Source: Cryptomeria japonica (taxonomy: Eukaryota; Streptophyta; Pinopsida; Cupressales; Cupressaceae). Taken from it: 64,000 nucleotides of DNA. The first letter of the stretch is position 1; each line of letters begins with the position of its first letter. Positions 50,372 to 64,000 of this stretch are shown piece by piece. Made by a program: the position numbers and the translations under genes. The notes beneath the pieces were generated by a model that made no database searches, was not told where the DNA came from, and worked only from the letters and a program-made list of their open reading frames with translations. The stretch is taken from NCBI RefSeq assembly GCF_030272615.1, contig NC_081405.1:315704041-315768040 (forward strand), read 5' to 3'.

Positions 50372-53300
50372 ATTATTACAAAAAATCATATTTCTTTAAG
50401 ACAATACTAATTGCTTTGAGTGGCCAACATATATAGATATTATTATAACACTTTAAATATATAGTAAGGATTGAGCCAACTAATTAGAGTGCTTGATACT
50501 CCATTCATCTCATGTTTGGGATGCAAAGAGGTCAATGCCTATTCGTTAGTAGTCCATGTCATAGATACATTATGAAAATCATTATATATCAAGTGGTACT
50601 TTAGCACTGGATTTTAGGAGTCTCAATTCACCATTTTATTTTCATTGCAAATTTGTGTAATTAATATTGGAAACAATTAGACAATAATGAGGTTTTCTCC
50701 TTGAAATTTTGCCTAATGTGAATGATGTTGAGATAATAATTCTATGTTGTACGGCTGCCTTACAATATTTTGATAAATAACCTTGAAAGTTACTATGCAT
50801 GTATTTTGATAGGGGAATTTTCATTTTAATAGAGAAACATAAATTCATTGTTGTCTTTAAAAAGTAATGTTTGTGACATTTATATTCTTAAATCAATAAT
50901 ATTGAATCTTGAATCAATTGTCTATAAGAGAACATATATTTGAAAATGGCCTTAGTTGAAACACAAAAAAAAATAAAATGATATATGTTCCATAGACCAT
51001 ATGTTTCTCGTGCAATTATAAACCTCACAATTTGAAGGATTTAGAAAGAGTGATTTATCACAAGATTTTGAAATGGTCAAAAAAGTCAACTCAAATTTGA
51101 ATGACAAAGGTAAAGTTTAATTTTGTCATAAGAAGTTTCATATTTCCACAAGAAATGGTTAAATAGGTTATAAACTACATAATTAAAGTGGGTTAAACAA
51201 CACATATTGCTATTCCTGAATTTAAAAAATGTTTGACAAAGAAATTGCATGGAGAAAATATACACCTACACTAATGAGAAAATGAAAATGATTCATGTGG
51301 AAGTGTAATACCTTTGGGTGTGGTTTACAAAAAAATAAAATAATACACAAGACAAAATTTATATTTTCATAACTAGGCCTCATACAACCACAAGAAGTAG
51401 TTAGCTAGATTGTAATCTAAAAAATTAGATTAGATTAAATAACATAGACTATTATCTTAAAATTTTAAACATATTTTGATAAAAAAACACATGGAGGATT
51501 TTGTATATAAAAATATATATGCTACACTTTTTAAGAAAATAAAGAATTACTCACATGGAAGGATAATATGTTTGGGGTTTCTATAAAAAAATATGAACCT
51601 TATGCCTAATCTAAGTACTATATTTGGTTATTTACTCAAATTTTGTATTCGAGAGGAGGGATGAATTTCAAAGAGTGGTATCATAGAGGATCTAATTGAA
51701 GGACACATGTTTTTAGTTTCCATTTGTATCTTAGGTGGTACTTGGCACATCTTAGCAAAATATTTTGCATGGGCTCGTTACACATTTGTATGATTCAGAG
51801 AAGCTTACTTATCCTATAGTTTGTATCAAAGGTATCTCTATTTTTTAATCACCACAAGGGGATGCATATGTTTTTAATTCTTTGATGTGCTAATAGGTTA
51901 TAATAGTGGATCTTTTCCTATTTAGACTATTTGAAAAAAATATGATAGATAAATTTGGATTGCTTATCTCGGATTTGTCACATTGTGACTATAAGCACCC
52001 TAAGAATGATATTTCGTCAACTTTTCAAATAGATGTATTGATATTTGAGATAGTAGCATTTAGTCACACAATTCATATTTATATAGTATACTTGACTTTG
52101 AAAAACATTATACAGATCAAAATGAACTTAAACAATGTTGAATTTGTTAAAATAGATATCAAAATTGCTATAGATATATTTCCATTTAACTAGTGGAATA
52201 GTAAGTAATAAGTATAGTCATTTAAAATGGTTCATATATTATTTTTAAACAAAATAAAACTCTTTGATGCAAGGTAAGGTTTGAGAACCCATTTAAAGGT
52301 CTTCAAACTAAGTAAGCAAGATCAAACTTACACACAAATCAAACCACATAGAAATAGAATGGAACAAAAAATGTGTTGATAATCAATGGGAAAATTACTA
52401 CAACATAGTACAAAATTTGAATATGAATTAACAATAGATCTCTTAAATTTTCCTTACAAATAGAAACAATCTATGAGTGAGCTACCTTGTAATAAACTCT
52501 AGATGTATGTCCTTGTAGACTTTGGTTCTTAAATTGGACTCCTTAAAATTTCCAAAGATTGAGATGAGCCTCCCTATTTATTGCATCATTAAAATTTACA
52601 TTTATTTACACATAGTGGATCAAAATTGATCTAGATTCTTTCAAACATGCTAGAGACTTTTTGTAAGGTCAAAAAATCTATACTTAAATTTCTCATCTTA
52701 CATTTTCGTTTTCACCAACCTATTCATGTTGAGGGCTCATTTTGACTATTTCCTAGTCTAAAATTCCATCACTAATGTAACATGAAAATAAATTTATCTC
52801 CTCACCATTAACAAAATATCACTATAGTATTATGTCTTGATACCTCAAAGATAATGAAACCCTCGCACTCCAATATTTGGTTCAAATTGAATGATTTCCT
52901 TCCAAAACCATAGGGATCACTTTATAAGTTTTCCATTGACATATATCCTATCTAGGAACTTTATTTATACATTTAAAAACCATTAAATTTGACTCTTTCA
53001 CATTCTTCTTCAAGAAATTTCTAACTTGTCTTATGCATTACTATTTTTTTTGCTAGCTCCTACCTTCCAATGCTCTTCCATTGTTGTAAACTTGCAATAG
53101 CCTTCATTATTGAATCTTATTATGAATCTTTATTTCCTTCTTCCATTATAGAACCCATAGCCTCTCTTCTTACCTTTCCACCATTTTCCCCTATTATAAC
53201 TTTATTAGAAACTCTCCTCAAATCTCTTGCACAAAGTTACAAAAGCTACCTTCAAACCCCATTATTTTTGCATATCTGCATATCCATTAATCAACACCTT

Positions 53301-55240
53301 GGAACACAAGACTTTTCATATTGTTATGTCCTCTTCCATTGCACCACACACCATATAATGGATAACAAGCTTCTAGGGTTTTCTAAATGAATTCATAGAC
53401 ATACAAACACTTACAGTTAATGACTGTACACTCTCACTATTATTTGCTATATGTGGAGGGTAAAAAATGTCTTCTCGGGTACTAAGGTAGTCTCTAAATA
53501 AAAATAGTTCATTTCCCCTTCATTTTAGATTTTAGTTTGTAATATCACCTTACAAAAAAGTGACATCGAGATTTTACACACAATACAAGGCTCAAAAAAT
53601 TGAACTGAGAAAATATAGGAAGATGTGAGTTGATCAAAGCTAAGACACCAATAGCTATTAGGGACACTAATTATCCTACAATTCATGAGCACCTATGGAT
53701 AGACACTAGCACCCCCAAAGGACACTAACATATGGGCCTTTGACATAAGTGCTAGTAGCCTAGGCACTAATGTCTAACAAAATTCTTGAAATTTCCTATA
53801 GAATATTAGAGGCATCTTTCCAACCTTTATACAACCTAAAAAAATTGAACTCCAAATCAAGATATATTTCTAACCTTTTTGTTCTTTCAACTACAGTAAT
53901 AGTTCCTTTCTCATCTCTAGTCTACTTATACTTAACATTGATAAATTTTAGTTCTCGTTTTACTATTTTATGATATCACTATAAGAGTTAGTTTTATTAG
54001 AAGTAACATGCATTAGAAAGATATATATACCAAACCATAGACTTTGATATTCATAGTTCTAACTTTCAAATGGTTCTATGATGAGATTTTGAATTGTGTA
54101 TAAAATTAAGTGCAATCAAGGATTTTGTTGACATGAATGAGCCATCACACGTATATTTGATGGCACCATATTTAAAAGGTGGATTAATGAACCAATGAAC
54201 AAAAAGTTCTTGCAAAAAATTAAAGATGAAACTTGCTCATATTGCTATTGCACAACTTAAAATGTTGGCATAAGGAGAATGAATTGGAAGAAGCTTGTGT
54301 GAGTAAGTTCACCAAAAATCCATAATAGAATCCCTTTATGCACACAAAATAAATAAATTAAAGCATCTATAATTTTTAGAATCTATGACAAGAAAGCATA
54401 GAAGATAACTCGAAATACCAAGAAACAACCTAAAAATTAAAGAAAATTAAGGAAAACAAAGTAGAATATGCTTGTTTAATTATTGATCGGCCAAACATTC
54501 TTGCATTAGACACGCTAGTTATGGAATTTGTGAGTTTATATCCCACAAATAAGGGTCAAGTGATCTAACCACTCTTTTGGTTTACGTATCAACCTCAATG
54601 CTACCTCAAGAATTGTATGAGATCAATGGAAAAAGTTATACCCCTTCTTTCACCTCTTCTATTTTTGTGGTGTTGAACAAGGTTTTGCTCCATTTTCTAT
54701 TAATTATTAGCAAATCTATACTTTTCCAATCCCTTTTGGACTAAAATGCTCCAAATCCCATCCCTTTATTTTTTCTCCAATTTTTTCTATATCTTAGACT
54801 ACATTTTATCTTCTTTAAACCAAATATCATGTACTCATTATATAAAATTTGATATCATTACTCCCAACTCTAATCCCTTTCTTTTGCTCCTTACATTCAA
54901 TGCCAACTTCTTTGATCACTTTTTCCTTTTAAAATTATAATTGGATATCATTTTCAAAATTAATTTGGTTGCTATCTCAAATCATAAATGCTTTTAGTTT
55001 GATGTACCTTCCTTCTTTGATGCCACTTGGTGTTTTTCGTTAGTTAAATTTCTATCAACAAATTTGTTTTCAACCTTAGATTTTACCTAGGTTTTTTATC
55101 TCTCCTTCAAAACATGTATTGGATTTACAAATATCAAAACTTCCTCATTGGTTCACCAATTTCGATCTAGATTGCTTCAACTCCTTCATTCATGTTGAGT
55201 TTTTTCATTTAATGCTTCCACTCAACCTTTATTATTGAAT
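50372..55240. other. Long AT-rich stretch, no supported gene
   Basis: The largest frames (95 codons at 51906 and 106 codons at 53070) are AT-driven and match no domain I know. Around 52440-52680 the minus strand has a TATA-like CAATAAATAGGG followed by leader-like sequence, which could be part of an old LTR. At 53650-53760 a GACACTA/GGACACTAA motif recurs. No PBS, PPT or terminal repeats could be paired. Confidence 0.45.
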
Positions 55241-55505
55241 CATAGTCCATCAAGAGACTTCTTCCTTCCTTATAGCCTCAACTTCAATATGACTTGAATA
55301 ATGCCTCAATAATTTTTCTTCTCTCCCCTAGGTTATTTCTCAAAAAAAGTATTGGATACCATTTCCTTTCCATGATGCTCTATACTAGTGATTTTTTTAG
55401 TGTGTTCGTTGTACACTATCCATTATTGATTATCTACCTTAGCTACTTCCTAAGAATTTTGGGCTTCCACCCTCTACTTTCCAAGAAGTTTGTATATGGG
55501 TGAAC
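55240..55505 (+). repeat. Dispersed repeat, copy 1
   Basis: Similar at roughly 70% to 59395-59655. Common landmarks are CTCAATAATTTT, GGNTACCATTTC, TTTTGGGCTT and CACCCTCTACTT. A partial third copy is near 59925-59990. It has no recognisable coding function. Confidence 0.65.
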
Positions 55506-55599
55506 CCACAATAGTGAGTTATACTTTTTTGGATGAAAGAATTTTACTCTTTGTCCAAATCTTATTTTCACCCATGTTCTATCGAAAGTCCCTTTCAAT

Positions 55600-55705
55600 C
55601 AAACACAAAAAATGCTTTCGATTGAAAGTATTTGGAGCAATACTTTTGATCGAAAGTATTTGGAGCAATAATTTTGATCGAAAGTCATCTTCGATCAAAA
55701 GTATT
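55600..55705 (+). repeat. Short tandem repeat with TCGAAAGT motif
   Basis: Two adjacent 33-bp units (GATCGAAAGTATTTGGAGCA plus AATA-TTTT), preceded and followed by further TCGAAAGT and TCGATCAAAAGT variants. Related TTCGATAGAA/CTATCGAAAGT motifs occur at 58475-58580. A hairpin AAAGGGTTCGATCAAACCCTTT lies just downstream at 55733. Confidence 0.8.
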
Positions 55706-55937
55706 TCTTGCTTTTTTTTAAAATTAATATTTAAAAGGGTTCGATCAAACCCTTTTTTTAGGGTTTTTTAAATTAAAATTTTGTAACTGTAAAAAATGAC
55801 AGTTAGTCATTTTTGGACAGTGCTGGGCCCATGGAGAAAATGAGCTTTGCATGGTGAACCTCCGAACCAGAGCTAGAGGTTAGTTTCTTATCACATTCTA
55901 TTGTAAATTTTGGTTTCTTATCACATTTTATTGTAAA

Positions 55938-56216
55938 GGTGAGGTGTATATACATGTATATATATGTGTATACAGGTATATATGTATTTATATATGTGTA
56001 TACACACACACATGTATATATGTATATACATGTATATATATGTATATATAGGTATATGTGTATATATAGATATATGTGCATATATATATGTTTATATAGA
56101 TATATGTGTACATACATGTATATATACATGCATATATATGTTTATGTATATGTACATTATATGTATATATACATGTAAATATGTTATATATATATATACA
56201 TGTAGAGTTAGAAAAT

Positions 56217-56258
<42 letters not shown>

Positions 56259-56322
56259 TAACATTTTATATATATACACATGTATATATACATGTAGAGT
56301 TAGAAATTGTACACATATATGT
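55938..56322. repeat. Compound TATG/TA/CA microsatellite
   Basis: Interrupted (TATG)n and (TA)n, with a pure (CA) run at 56218-56254. The flanking phrase TACATGTAGAGTTAGAAA occurs twice, on either side of the CA run (56197 and 56289). Confidence 0.92.
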
Positions 56323-56365
56323 ATATGTTTTTGATTAAAAAAGCAGCGTTAACTAGGGTGCTAAA
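56323..56365 (-). repeat. LINE 3'-tail fragment (about 40 bp)
   Basis: TTTTTGATTAAAAAAG followed by CAGCGTTAACTAGGGTGC matches the 3' terminus of the minus-strand LINE at 23288-23325 with only a few differences. It is either an extremely 5'-truncated LINE insertion or a short relic. Confidence 0.6.
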
Positions 56366-57473
56366 TGTTAATGTTTTATGTTTCATTAGAATAAAATTGA
56401 AGATTTAGTTTAAAGAGATTAAATCAATATTTATGTTTGATTTGAAAAAAATGAAATGATATATATATGTTTTATTCTAGAAGGAAAAAATATTGAAAAT
56501 TTTAGAAAGTTTAAAGAGAAAGTCTCTTAAATTTATATTTATATTTAAGAGACTTAAACTCTTTAAATTAACTAAAATCCTCAATTATTTTTTTAATTAT
56601 CAAAACATGAAATATAGAGTTTACTAATGAAAGTGATACAATAATACCAAACACATCTTTGTTTAAAGATGACCTCTTTATTTGTATATTCCCATCATAT
56701 TAGCTTTAATTTACCAAGAGACTTAAAGATCTCCTTAAAAACTTATGTTTTGACCTAGATCCTTTCACTTATTTCTCTACTCACACCTTTCCTTGGAATA
56801 TTTTCAAGTGAACAATGCTTCATAAGGCTAATTTAGAATTGTTCCACCTCGAATTCTCTAAGAAACTAATGCGAACCAACTACCTTTCAATTCAATAACT
56901 AAATTTAAAGTTGTAGATTCAATGTCCATCACCAAATTGCTCGAGCTTTAGATCCCCCCCTTCTCTCTCTCCCTCCCTTTATGATTCAAATTTATGAAAT
57001 TGATGCATACATAATACTCATGTGTGTTTATACATGATTGATGCATGTTTAATGTGTGTTTATATGTATGATTGATGCATGTTTAAGATTGATGTGCATG
57101 CATATTTACATATTGATGCATGCATTCTATGTTCTCATGTGCACGGTGCATTCAATTTTTTTTAGATCTACTACTAGATATGAAATTGATTGCAATGTTT
57201 ATGATCGTGAAAGCTAATTTTATATTTTATTTGAGATCTCTAGAAATTTTTAAGAGTACATTTAGAATTTATTAAATTGAATTTTAGTACATACATTTAA
57301 AGAGCATATAATTAGTTTGAATGTATCCAGTAATTGTCTTTGAATTTGAGATTTAAATAAAGTGCAATATAAGGCTTGACATTAAATTATCCTTCAGGTG
57401 TACCTATCTATATTATCTAGACATCATGGTAGATGAGGAAATCCCCCCATAGAAATTGTTTTTACAAACAAAC

Positions 57474-57648
<175 letters not shown>

Positions 57649-57918
57649 TGACTAAAAATACTTAATCACCTACTAAGACTAAAAGGAGACAAAGAGAGTA
57701 GGAGAGTAAGAGAGACCCTAAAAATCCTTAATAATCACTTAGATTGAAGACTTAGAGAGAGAGATCCTAAAAATATTTAATAATAATTTATTGAAGATTA
57801 AAAGGACTTGGAGGAGAGAGAGAGAGAGATTCTCTTAAAGGGAGAGACTAAAAAGGCCTAAAAAGAGTAGGAGTAAGAGAGTGATCCTAAACATATTTAA
57901 AAAAATCACCTATTGAAG

Positions 57919-59394
<1,476 letters not shown>

Positions 59395-59655
59395 ATTCTT
59401 TCTCCAATTCTTCTACAAGTCCTCTCAACTTCAACATGGTTTCTTTGAATAATGTCTCAATAATTTTCCTTCATCTTTAGTCTAGGTCATCCAACAAACA
59501 AGTGTTGGCTACCATTTCTTCATCATTATATTTTATGCTACTAAAGTTATTAGTGTATCCCTTTTCCACTACTTGCCTTCATTACTTATGAACCTTAGTC
59601 ACTTCCTGAGCATTTTGGGCTTTCACCCTCTACTTCCCCAAATTTTTGTATACTT
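59395..59655 (+). repeat. Dispersed repeat, copy 2
   Basis: Diverged direct repeat of 55240-55505; see that entry for shared landmarks. Confidence 0.65.
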
Positions 59656-60010
59656 CTTTCTACAAGCTCTCTTCGTAGTAAATCTTATGGTACTATTCTC
59701 ACTTTCACATTGTTAATATAAACATTATTCTCACTTTCACATTATCAATATAAAATTTTGTCCAATTTATCATTATGATCATTCTCTCCACCAAACTAAT
59801 ATTTTTGAAATTTCTTAAACCATTGTTCATCACCATAACATACCCATTCAATTAGTTTCTATTTTCAGAAACAACTAACTACATCAACTATTGCATGGTC
59901 AACTTCTACTTCTCAATAATTGCTCCGATCATTTTTCTCCTTTCCTTCCTAGGGTCTTCTATTGGACAAGTTATGATTCCCAATATTTTGTGCCACTATC
60001 CTTCTTAAGG

Positions 60011-61137
60011 CATCCTTTGTTTGCATGGTAATTTGATCGAGTTATGAGATCCGATATTGCAGTTGGTTTCTCAGTTGTTTGTCGTGGATCAATGTTCTGG
60101 ATTTTGCTTCACATTTCTCCGTGCTGCAATATCTTGGTTTGCAGATTTGGTAGAGTGTTTGGGACATTATGGTGTGTCCTCAATTCAGATGGTTCATGAT
60201 TTGGAGGTCCACAAGTGAATCTTTCAGTTTGACAGTCAATTCAGTTAGTGTTCTTGAGGTTTGGTATGATGATGATGAAGATTCTAGTAAGTGGCGATGT
60301 TGTGGTTGTTGCTATGGTAATTCATGATGCTTGTAGATGTTTCTAGATTGTGTCCTATCTATGTTGATGGCCTGCATTGATCGTTGTGTGTGTTATTAAT
60401 GATTTTTTTTGATCCGGTGGTGTTCTTCATGTTCTTGGCCAACATGATGATTGTAGCATGTTGTGGATGTTTGAGGCATAATTATTGGAGGTGTTGATTT
60501 AAGTCCATACTATGTCTTAGCCAACATTGTTTTGTTCTGCATGTTGTATTGTAGAGTGTGGTTATACTCTTGTAATTTGTGATGTGTATTGAGCCGACCT
60601 TGAAATATAGGTTGATGATATGTATAAATATATGTAATAGTCATATGAGAGATGTATTTGTGAGTGTATCCGAATGTGTGTGATTGGATAAGCGTGTGAG
60701 CAATTATTTTGATCTTTCAGAATTGTGAAGAAGCATGACAGAGTAGATCAGATTGCATGTTTAACCAGAATTGTAACCAGGCATGAAGAGATGCTATTTT
60801 ATTAGTTCATGAGAGTGAGTCTTCCTCACGGTTGTAGCCCTTCTTGTTTTTGACTAGTGAGCTGTAGGCAATGTGCTTGAATGTTTGTGCATTCCCCATT
60901 GTAATATTTCATATACTTCTAATAGGGTATCATCATATTGTAGGTAGGTTACCACTGTGGTTTTTTCCTTGACCGAGTTTTCTATGTCAAAAATCTTGGT
61001 GTTATGTGTGTTATTGATGTGGTGTTTGTTTATCATTTCATTATTAATTATCAGATCTGAAATTGTGTTTGAGTTAAATAAACTTTGTGAGCAAACTGAC
61101 TCACCCCCCCTTTCAGTTTCCTGCCTTGTTGCCAACA
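60011..61137 (+). mobile_element. Copia element 5' LTR (left end approximate)
   Basis: The right end TTGCCAACA at 61137 is followed by a primer binding site. TATAAATATATG near 60625 is TATA-like, and CACCCCCCCTTTCAG lies just before the end as in the other Copia-type LTRs. Segments such as CCAGAATTGTAACCAGGCATG parallel the element C LTR. A TGTTGG start was not found, so the left end may be truncated; sequence upstream of about 60010 resembles the flanking dispersed repeat. Confidence 0.7.
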
Positions 61138-61139
61138 AT

Positions 61140-61150
61140 TGGTATCAGAG
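61140..61150 (+). other. Primer binding site of the Copia element
   Basis: TGGTATCAGAG matches 11 of 12 bases of the initiator-Met primer site, two bases after the LTR end. The next base is A instead of C. Confidence 0.88.
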
Positions 61151-61191
61151 AGATTCTCCAAAAGAAGATTGAATGCTTGAGGTGATACGAG

Positions 61192-62090
61192 ATGGCAACC
61201 TATGCATACAAGAAGGATAGTCTAAGATTTGATGAAAAAAAATAACACTCTTTGGAAAAACTGGATGAAATGTCACTTGATATGCATCGATGAAGATTAC
61301 TAGAAGAGTAGTAAGAATATTTATAATGTTCCTTCAAATAGTCCTACAACTTTGGATGAGATAAAGGAAGCTGAATTCAATATTAGAGCTAAGGAAGCAT
61401 TGTTGAGTGCCTTGACTAATTCTAAAATGACTAATGTGATGGATTTGCAGACTAATCATGAGATCTGGAAGAAGCTAGATACTTTGTATGAAGGTGAAAG
61501 TCATGTGAAGATTGCCAAGTTGTAGAGATTGAAGGCAAAGTATGAGTTGTTGAAGATGGACGAAGATGAGAATATTACCTCCTTTATGCAGAAAGTGAAT
61601 GATCTTGTGTTGAGTATCAGATGTGTTCGGTGGAGTGTTGGAAGAATCAAAGATTGTAGGTAAAGTTCTAAGATCATTGCCTCTTTCTTACAAGCACAAG
61701 ACTGTTGCCATTAAGGAGATCCAAACCATTACAAATGTGGCTAGAGACATGCTGATTGGAAAACTTGCTGCCTTTGAGTTAAGCGAATTTGGTGAATATC
61801 TTCCTCAGACAAAATTTGCATTCAAAGCTACTATTTTCGGGAAGCAAAAATATGATTTGGGAGGAAGTTAGACAAGGTGTCCAGATATGAGAAGGAGATG
61901 AGAGAACTTGAAGAAGAAGAAAGAGAGCTTGAAGGCCCGATTGCCAGAAGATTGCCTAAAGGAGTCGATAAGTATGAAGGGAAGTTACCTAGATTAAATG
62001 TTTTTTTTTACAATAAGATAGGACATTTTGTTTCAAGGTGTTCAGAAAGAGTTCCTAAGTTCAATCCATACAAGCCTAAATATCAAAAGA
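61192..62090 (+). pseudogene. Copia gag remnant
   Basis: Starts MATYAYKKDSLRFD at 61192. An A-run frameshift at 61236 is followed by WKNWMKCHLICIDEDY, RAKEALLSALTNSKM, HEIWKKLDTLYEGE, and DENITSFMQKVNDLV up to about 61618, then after a second frameshift GGVLEESKIVGKVLRSLP. This is the UBN2-type Gag of plant Copia elements. The C-terminal region (61877 on) is a charged Glu/Arg helix followed by FFYNKIGHFVSRC at 62010-62048. There the first two cysteines of the CCHC knuckle are lost, so RNA binding would fail. At least two stops and two frameshifts. Confidence 0.85.
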
Positions 62091-64000
62091 AATGTTATTA
62101 TGCTGTTGTTGAATGCGTTCTAGATGAGGAATCTAATAAGGGAAATTTAGGAGATGAATGGGTGTTTATTGCTATCAAGGAAGATGATCCGATGACTACT
62201 AATTCTACTAGATGCATTAATGAGGAGAAAGCTTTGGCTACTGAAGTTGAAGAGGAATATGAATGGGTTATTGATAGTGGCTTCTCTCATCATATGACAG
62301 GTGATAAGAGTAAGTTTGTGAGCATGAAAAGTATGATGGTGGTGTAGTAAGAATTGGTGATGAGAAAGCTAGTATAATCTATGGTAGAGGTTCCATTTCT
62401 CTTGATGGTAAGCATAATACTGATGATGTCTTATATGTATAAGGTCTAAAGCATAACCTTTTGCGTGTTGGACAGATGGCTGACAAGGGATACGATTTGC
62501 AATTCAAGAATGGAAAATGTAAGATCTTAAGTGGTTCCGGAATTGAGATTGCATCAAGGACAAAGACTAAAGGTAATATCTTTCACTTGAATGCTAGTGG
62601 CAAAAGTTGTTTGATTGCTCATATTGATGAAAGTTGGTTATGGCATATAAGAATGTGTCATGTGAAATTTGATTGCATGGTTAAGATAAGTTCCACTCAA
62701 GCAGTGAGGGATCTTCCTAAGTTGGTAAAGCTTACTAATCTGGTATGCAAGGAATGTCAATTAGGGAAGCAGACAAGAGTTTCTTTTAAAAGAAATGGTA
62801 TATTTCTAATGGATTATTGGATCTTGTGCATACTGATTTGTGTGGTCCTTCTAGAGTGAGAAGCTTGTAGTGAAACAAGTACTTCATGTTGTTGATTGAT
62901 GACATGTGGGTTACTTTCTTAAGGGAGATGTTTGAAGCATTGGAGAAGTTCAAGATTTTCAAAGCCATGATTGAGACTGAGATTGGATTGAAGCTAAAGT
63001 GTTTGAGATCTAACAGAGGTGGTGAATTCACTTTCGATGAGTTCAATGCATTTTGTGAAGAGCATGGAGTGAAGAGATAGTTATCTACTCCATAGACCCC
63101 TCAACAAAATGGTGTTGTGGAGAGGAAGAATAGAACAATTCAAGAAGTTGATAGAACCATGCTGTTGGAAGGAAATGTTCCACATATCTATTGGAAAGAA
63201 GTTGTGAATACTGTTGTATAGAGTTTTAATCGAGTGCATATCAAAGGTGATACTAATAAGACTGCTTATGAGTTATGGTTTGGTCATGTTCCTACAGTTA
63301 GATATTTTAGAATTTTTGGAAGTAAATGTTATATCAGAAGAGATGAAGATTTAGGGAAGTTTGATGCTATATGTGATGAAGGAATCTTTCTTGGTTACTC
63401 TACTAAGAGAAAGGCCTACTGATGTTATAATAAAAGATTGAGAAAGATAGTTGAAAGTGCTAAAGTGAAAGTTGATGAAAGCAATGTGAGACATATCAGA
63501 TCTTGCAGATATGATTCAGATTATTAGACTAATAGCTCTGGTAAAGGAAAGCAAGTGTAGACCTAGAATCAAATTCAGATTGTTCCAGAAAAGCTTGAGA
63601 ATGAAGGAGAAGGTACTAGTGCTAGTGCAAAAGTAAGAGCTCAAGAGTCTAAAAAATCCTAAGACTCCCAGGTATGTGAGATTGCATCATTTAGAGAATC
63701 AGATCATAGGAGATACAAATAAAGGTGTGATGACTAGGAGAAGAATTGATTAAGAATATTGTTTGATTTCTTAGATTGAACCTAAGGATGTTAGTGAAGC
63801 ATGCAAAGATGAAAATTGGGTTAAAGCAATGGAAGAAGAATTGAACCAAATTGAGAAGAATAATATATGGATTCTTGTTCCTAGACCTAAGGATAAAAAT
63901 GTAATTGGAACTAAATGGGTCTTCTGAAATAAATTGGATAAAAAAGGTGAAGTTGTTAGGAATAAAGCAAGATTTGTTTGTAAGGGATATTATCAAATAG
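62091..64000 (+). pseudogene. Copia pol remnant (PR-INT-start of RT), runs off the window
   Basis: Protease motif EWVIDSGFSHHM with D-S-G at 62273-62281. The GAG-pre-integrase/zinc region at 62640-62770 retains the HHCC set (WHIRMCH and CKEC). The integrase core has HTDLCGP near 62830 and FDEFNAFCEEHG. The second catalytic Asp is Asn (LRSNRGGEF, codon 63012-63014). The catalytic Glu is present (NGVVERKNR, 63120-63122). RT begins near 63815 (NWVKAMEEELNQIEKNN, then GTKWVF). The PR-INT-RT order identifies Ty1/Copia. More than ten stops or frameshifts; the continuation (RT, RNase H, 3' LTR) lies beyond 64000. Confidence 0.88.

Larger units (their letters stand above)
55506..57420. other. AT-rich stretch with microsatellites and a LINE-tail fragment
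   Basis: Apart from the repeats listed separately, no gene is visible. The ORFs on both strands over 55940-56340 are translations of TATG/CA microsatellites. Confidence 0.55.

Noticed and set aside
51906-52193. 95-codon ORF
   Set aside because: AT-rich low-complexity frame in unannotated sequence, with no start context, homology or repeat support.
53070-53390. 106-codon ORF rich in Leu, Ser and Phe
   Set aside because: Follows from T/C-rich composition shared with the surrounding 52.9-55.5 kb; no domain or conserved copy.

Overview
This is a gene-poor stretch of a large, AT-rich plant nuclear genome. It is built almost entirely of nested, mostly decayed LTR retrotransposons. Plant origin is supported by tRNA-iMet-type primer binding sites (TGGTATCAGAGC and its complement), plant-type Copia and Ty3/Gypsy coding remnants, and a plant L1-type LINE ORF1. 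The abundance of old, degraded elements and the Copia family type suggest a gymnosperm such as a conifer, but that is inference. I found no intact host gene, rRNA, tRNA or CRISPR array.

Layout. (1) 1-12424: a non-autonomous giant-LTR retrotransposon (LARD-like) on the minus strand. Its LTRs are about 4.45 kb, the two copies are about 99% identical, and its 3.8 kb interior is non-coding. It sits inside element D. (2) 12425-~15590: element D, whose only visible ORF is an unusual accessory protein (now a pseudogene) ending at the polypurine tract of its LTR. (3) 15674-26210: a region bounded by ~620-bp inverted repeats. Inside it are LTR element B (16303-22074, no coding capacity), a palindromic MITE-like sequence, and an ORF1-only LINE with a perfect 23-bp target duplication. 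(4) 28603-40331: a dead Ty3/Gypsy element. Its gag is split by two elements that look like solo LTRs, and its RT by a 134-bp insertion with a 9-bp target duplication. (5) 40332-41450: a second, older copy of family B. (6) 43599-50371: element C, a Copia-like non-autonomous element encoding one 366-codon non-Gag protein, itself interrupted by a probable solo LTR. (7) 50372-~60010: unrecognised AT-rich sequence with dispersed repeats and very long (GA)n arrays. (8) ~60010-64000: the 5' LTR, gag and part of pol of a decayed Copia element that continues past the window.

How they fit together. Four non-autonomous designs coexist: LARD, B, C and D. Copia pol is the plausible helper for C, because the two share PBS, PPT style and recognisable R-U5 sequence. 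The most unusual items are the single-ORF elements C and D, the giant-LTR family with a GGTAGC/GCTACC hairpin cluster, the ORF1-only LINE, and a solo LTR flanked by a 190-bp direct duplication instead of a 5-bp one.
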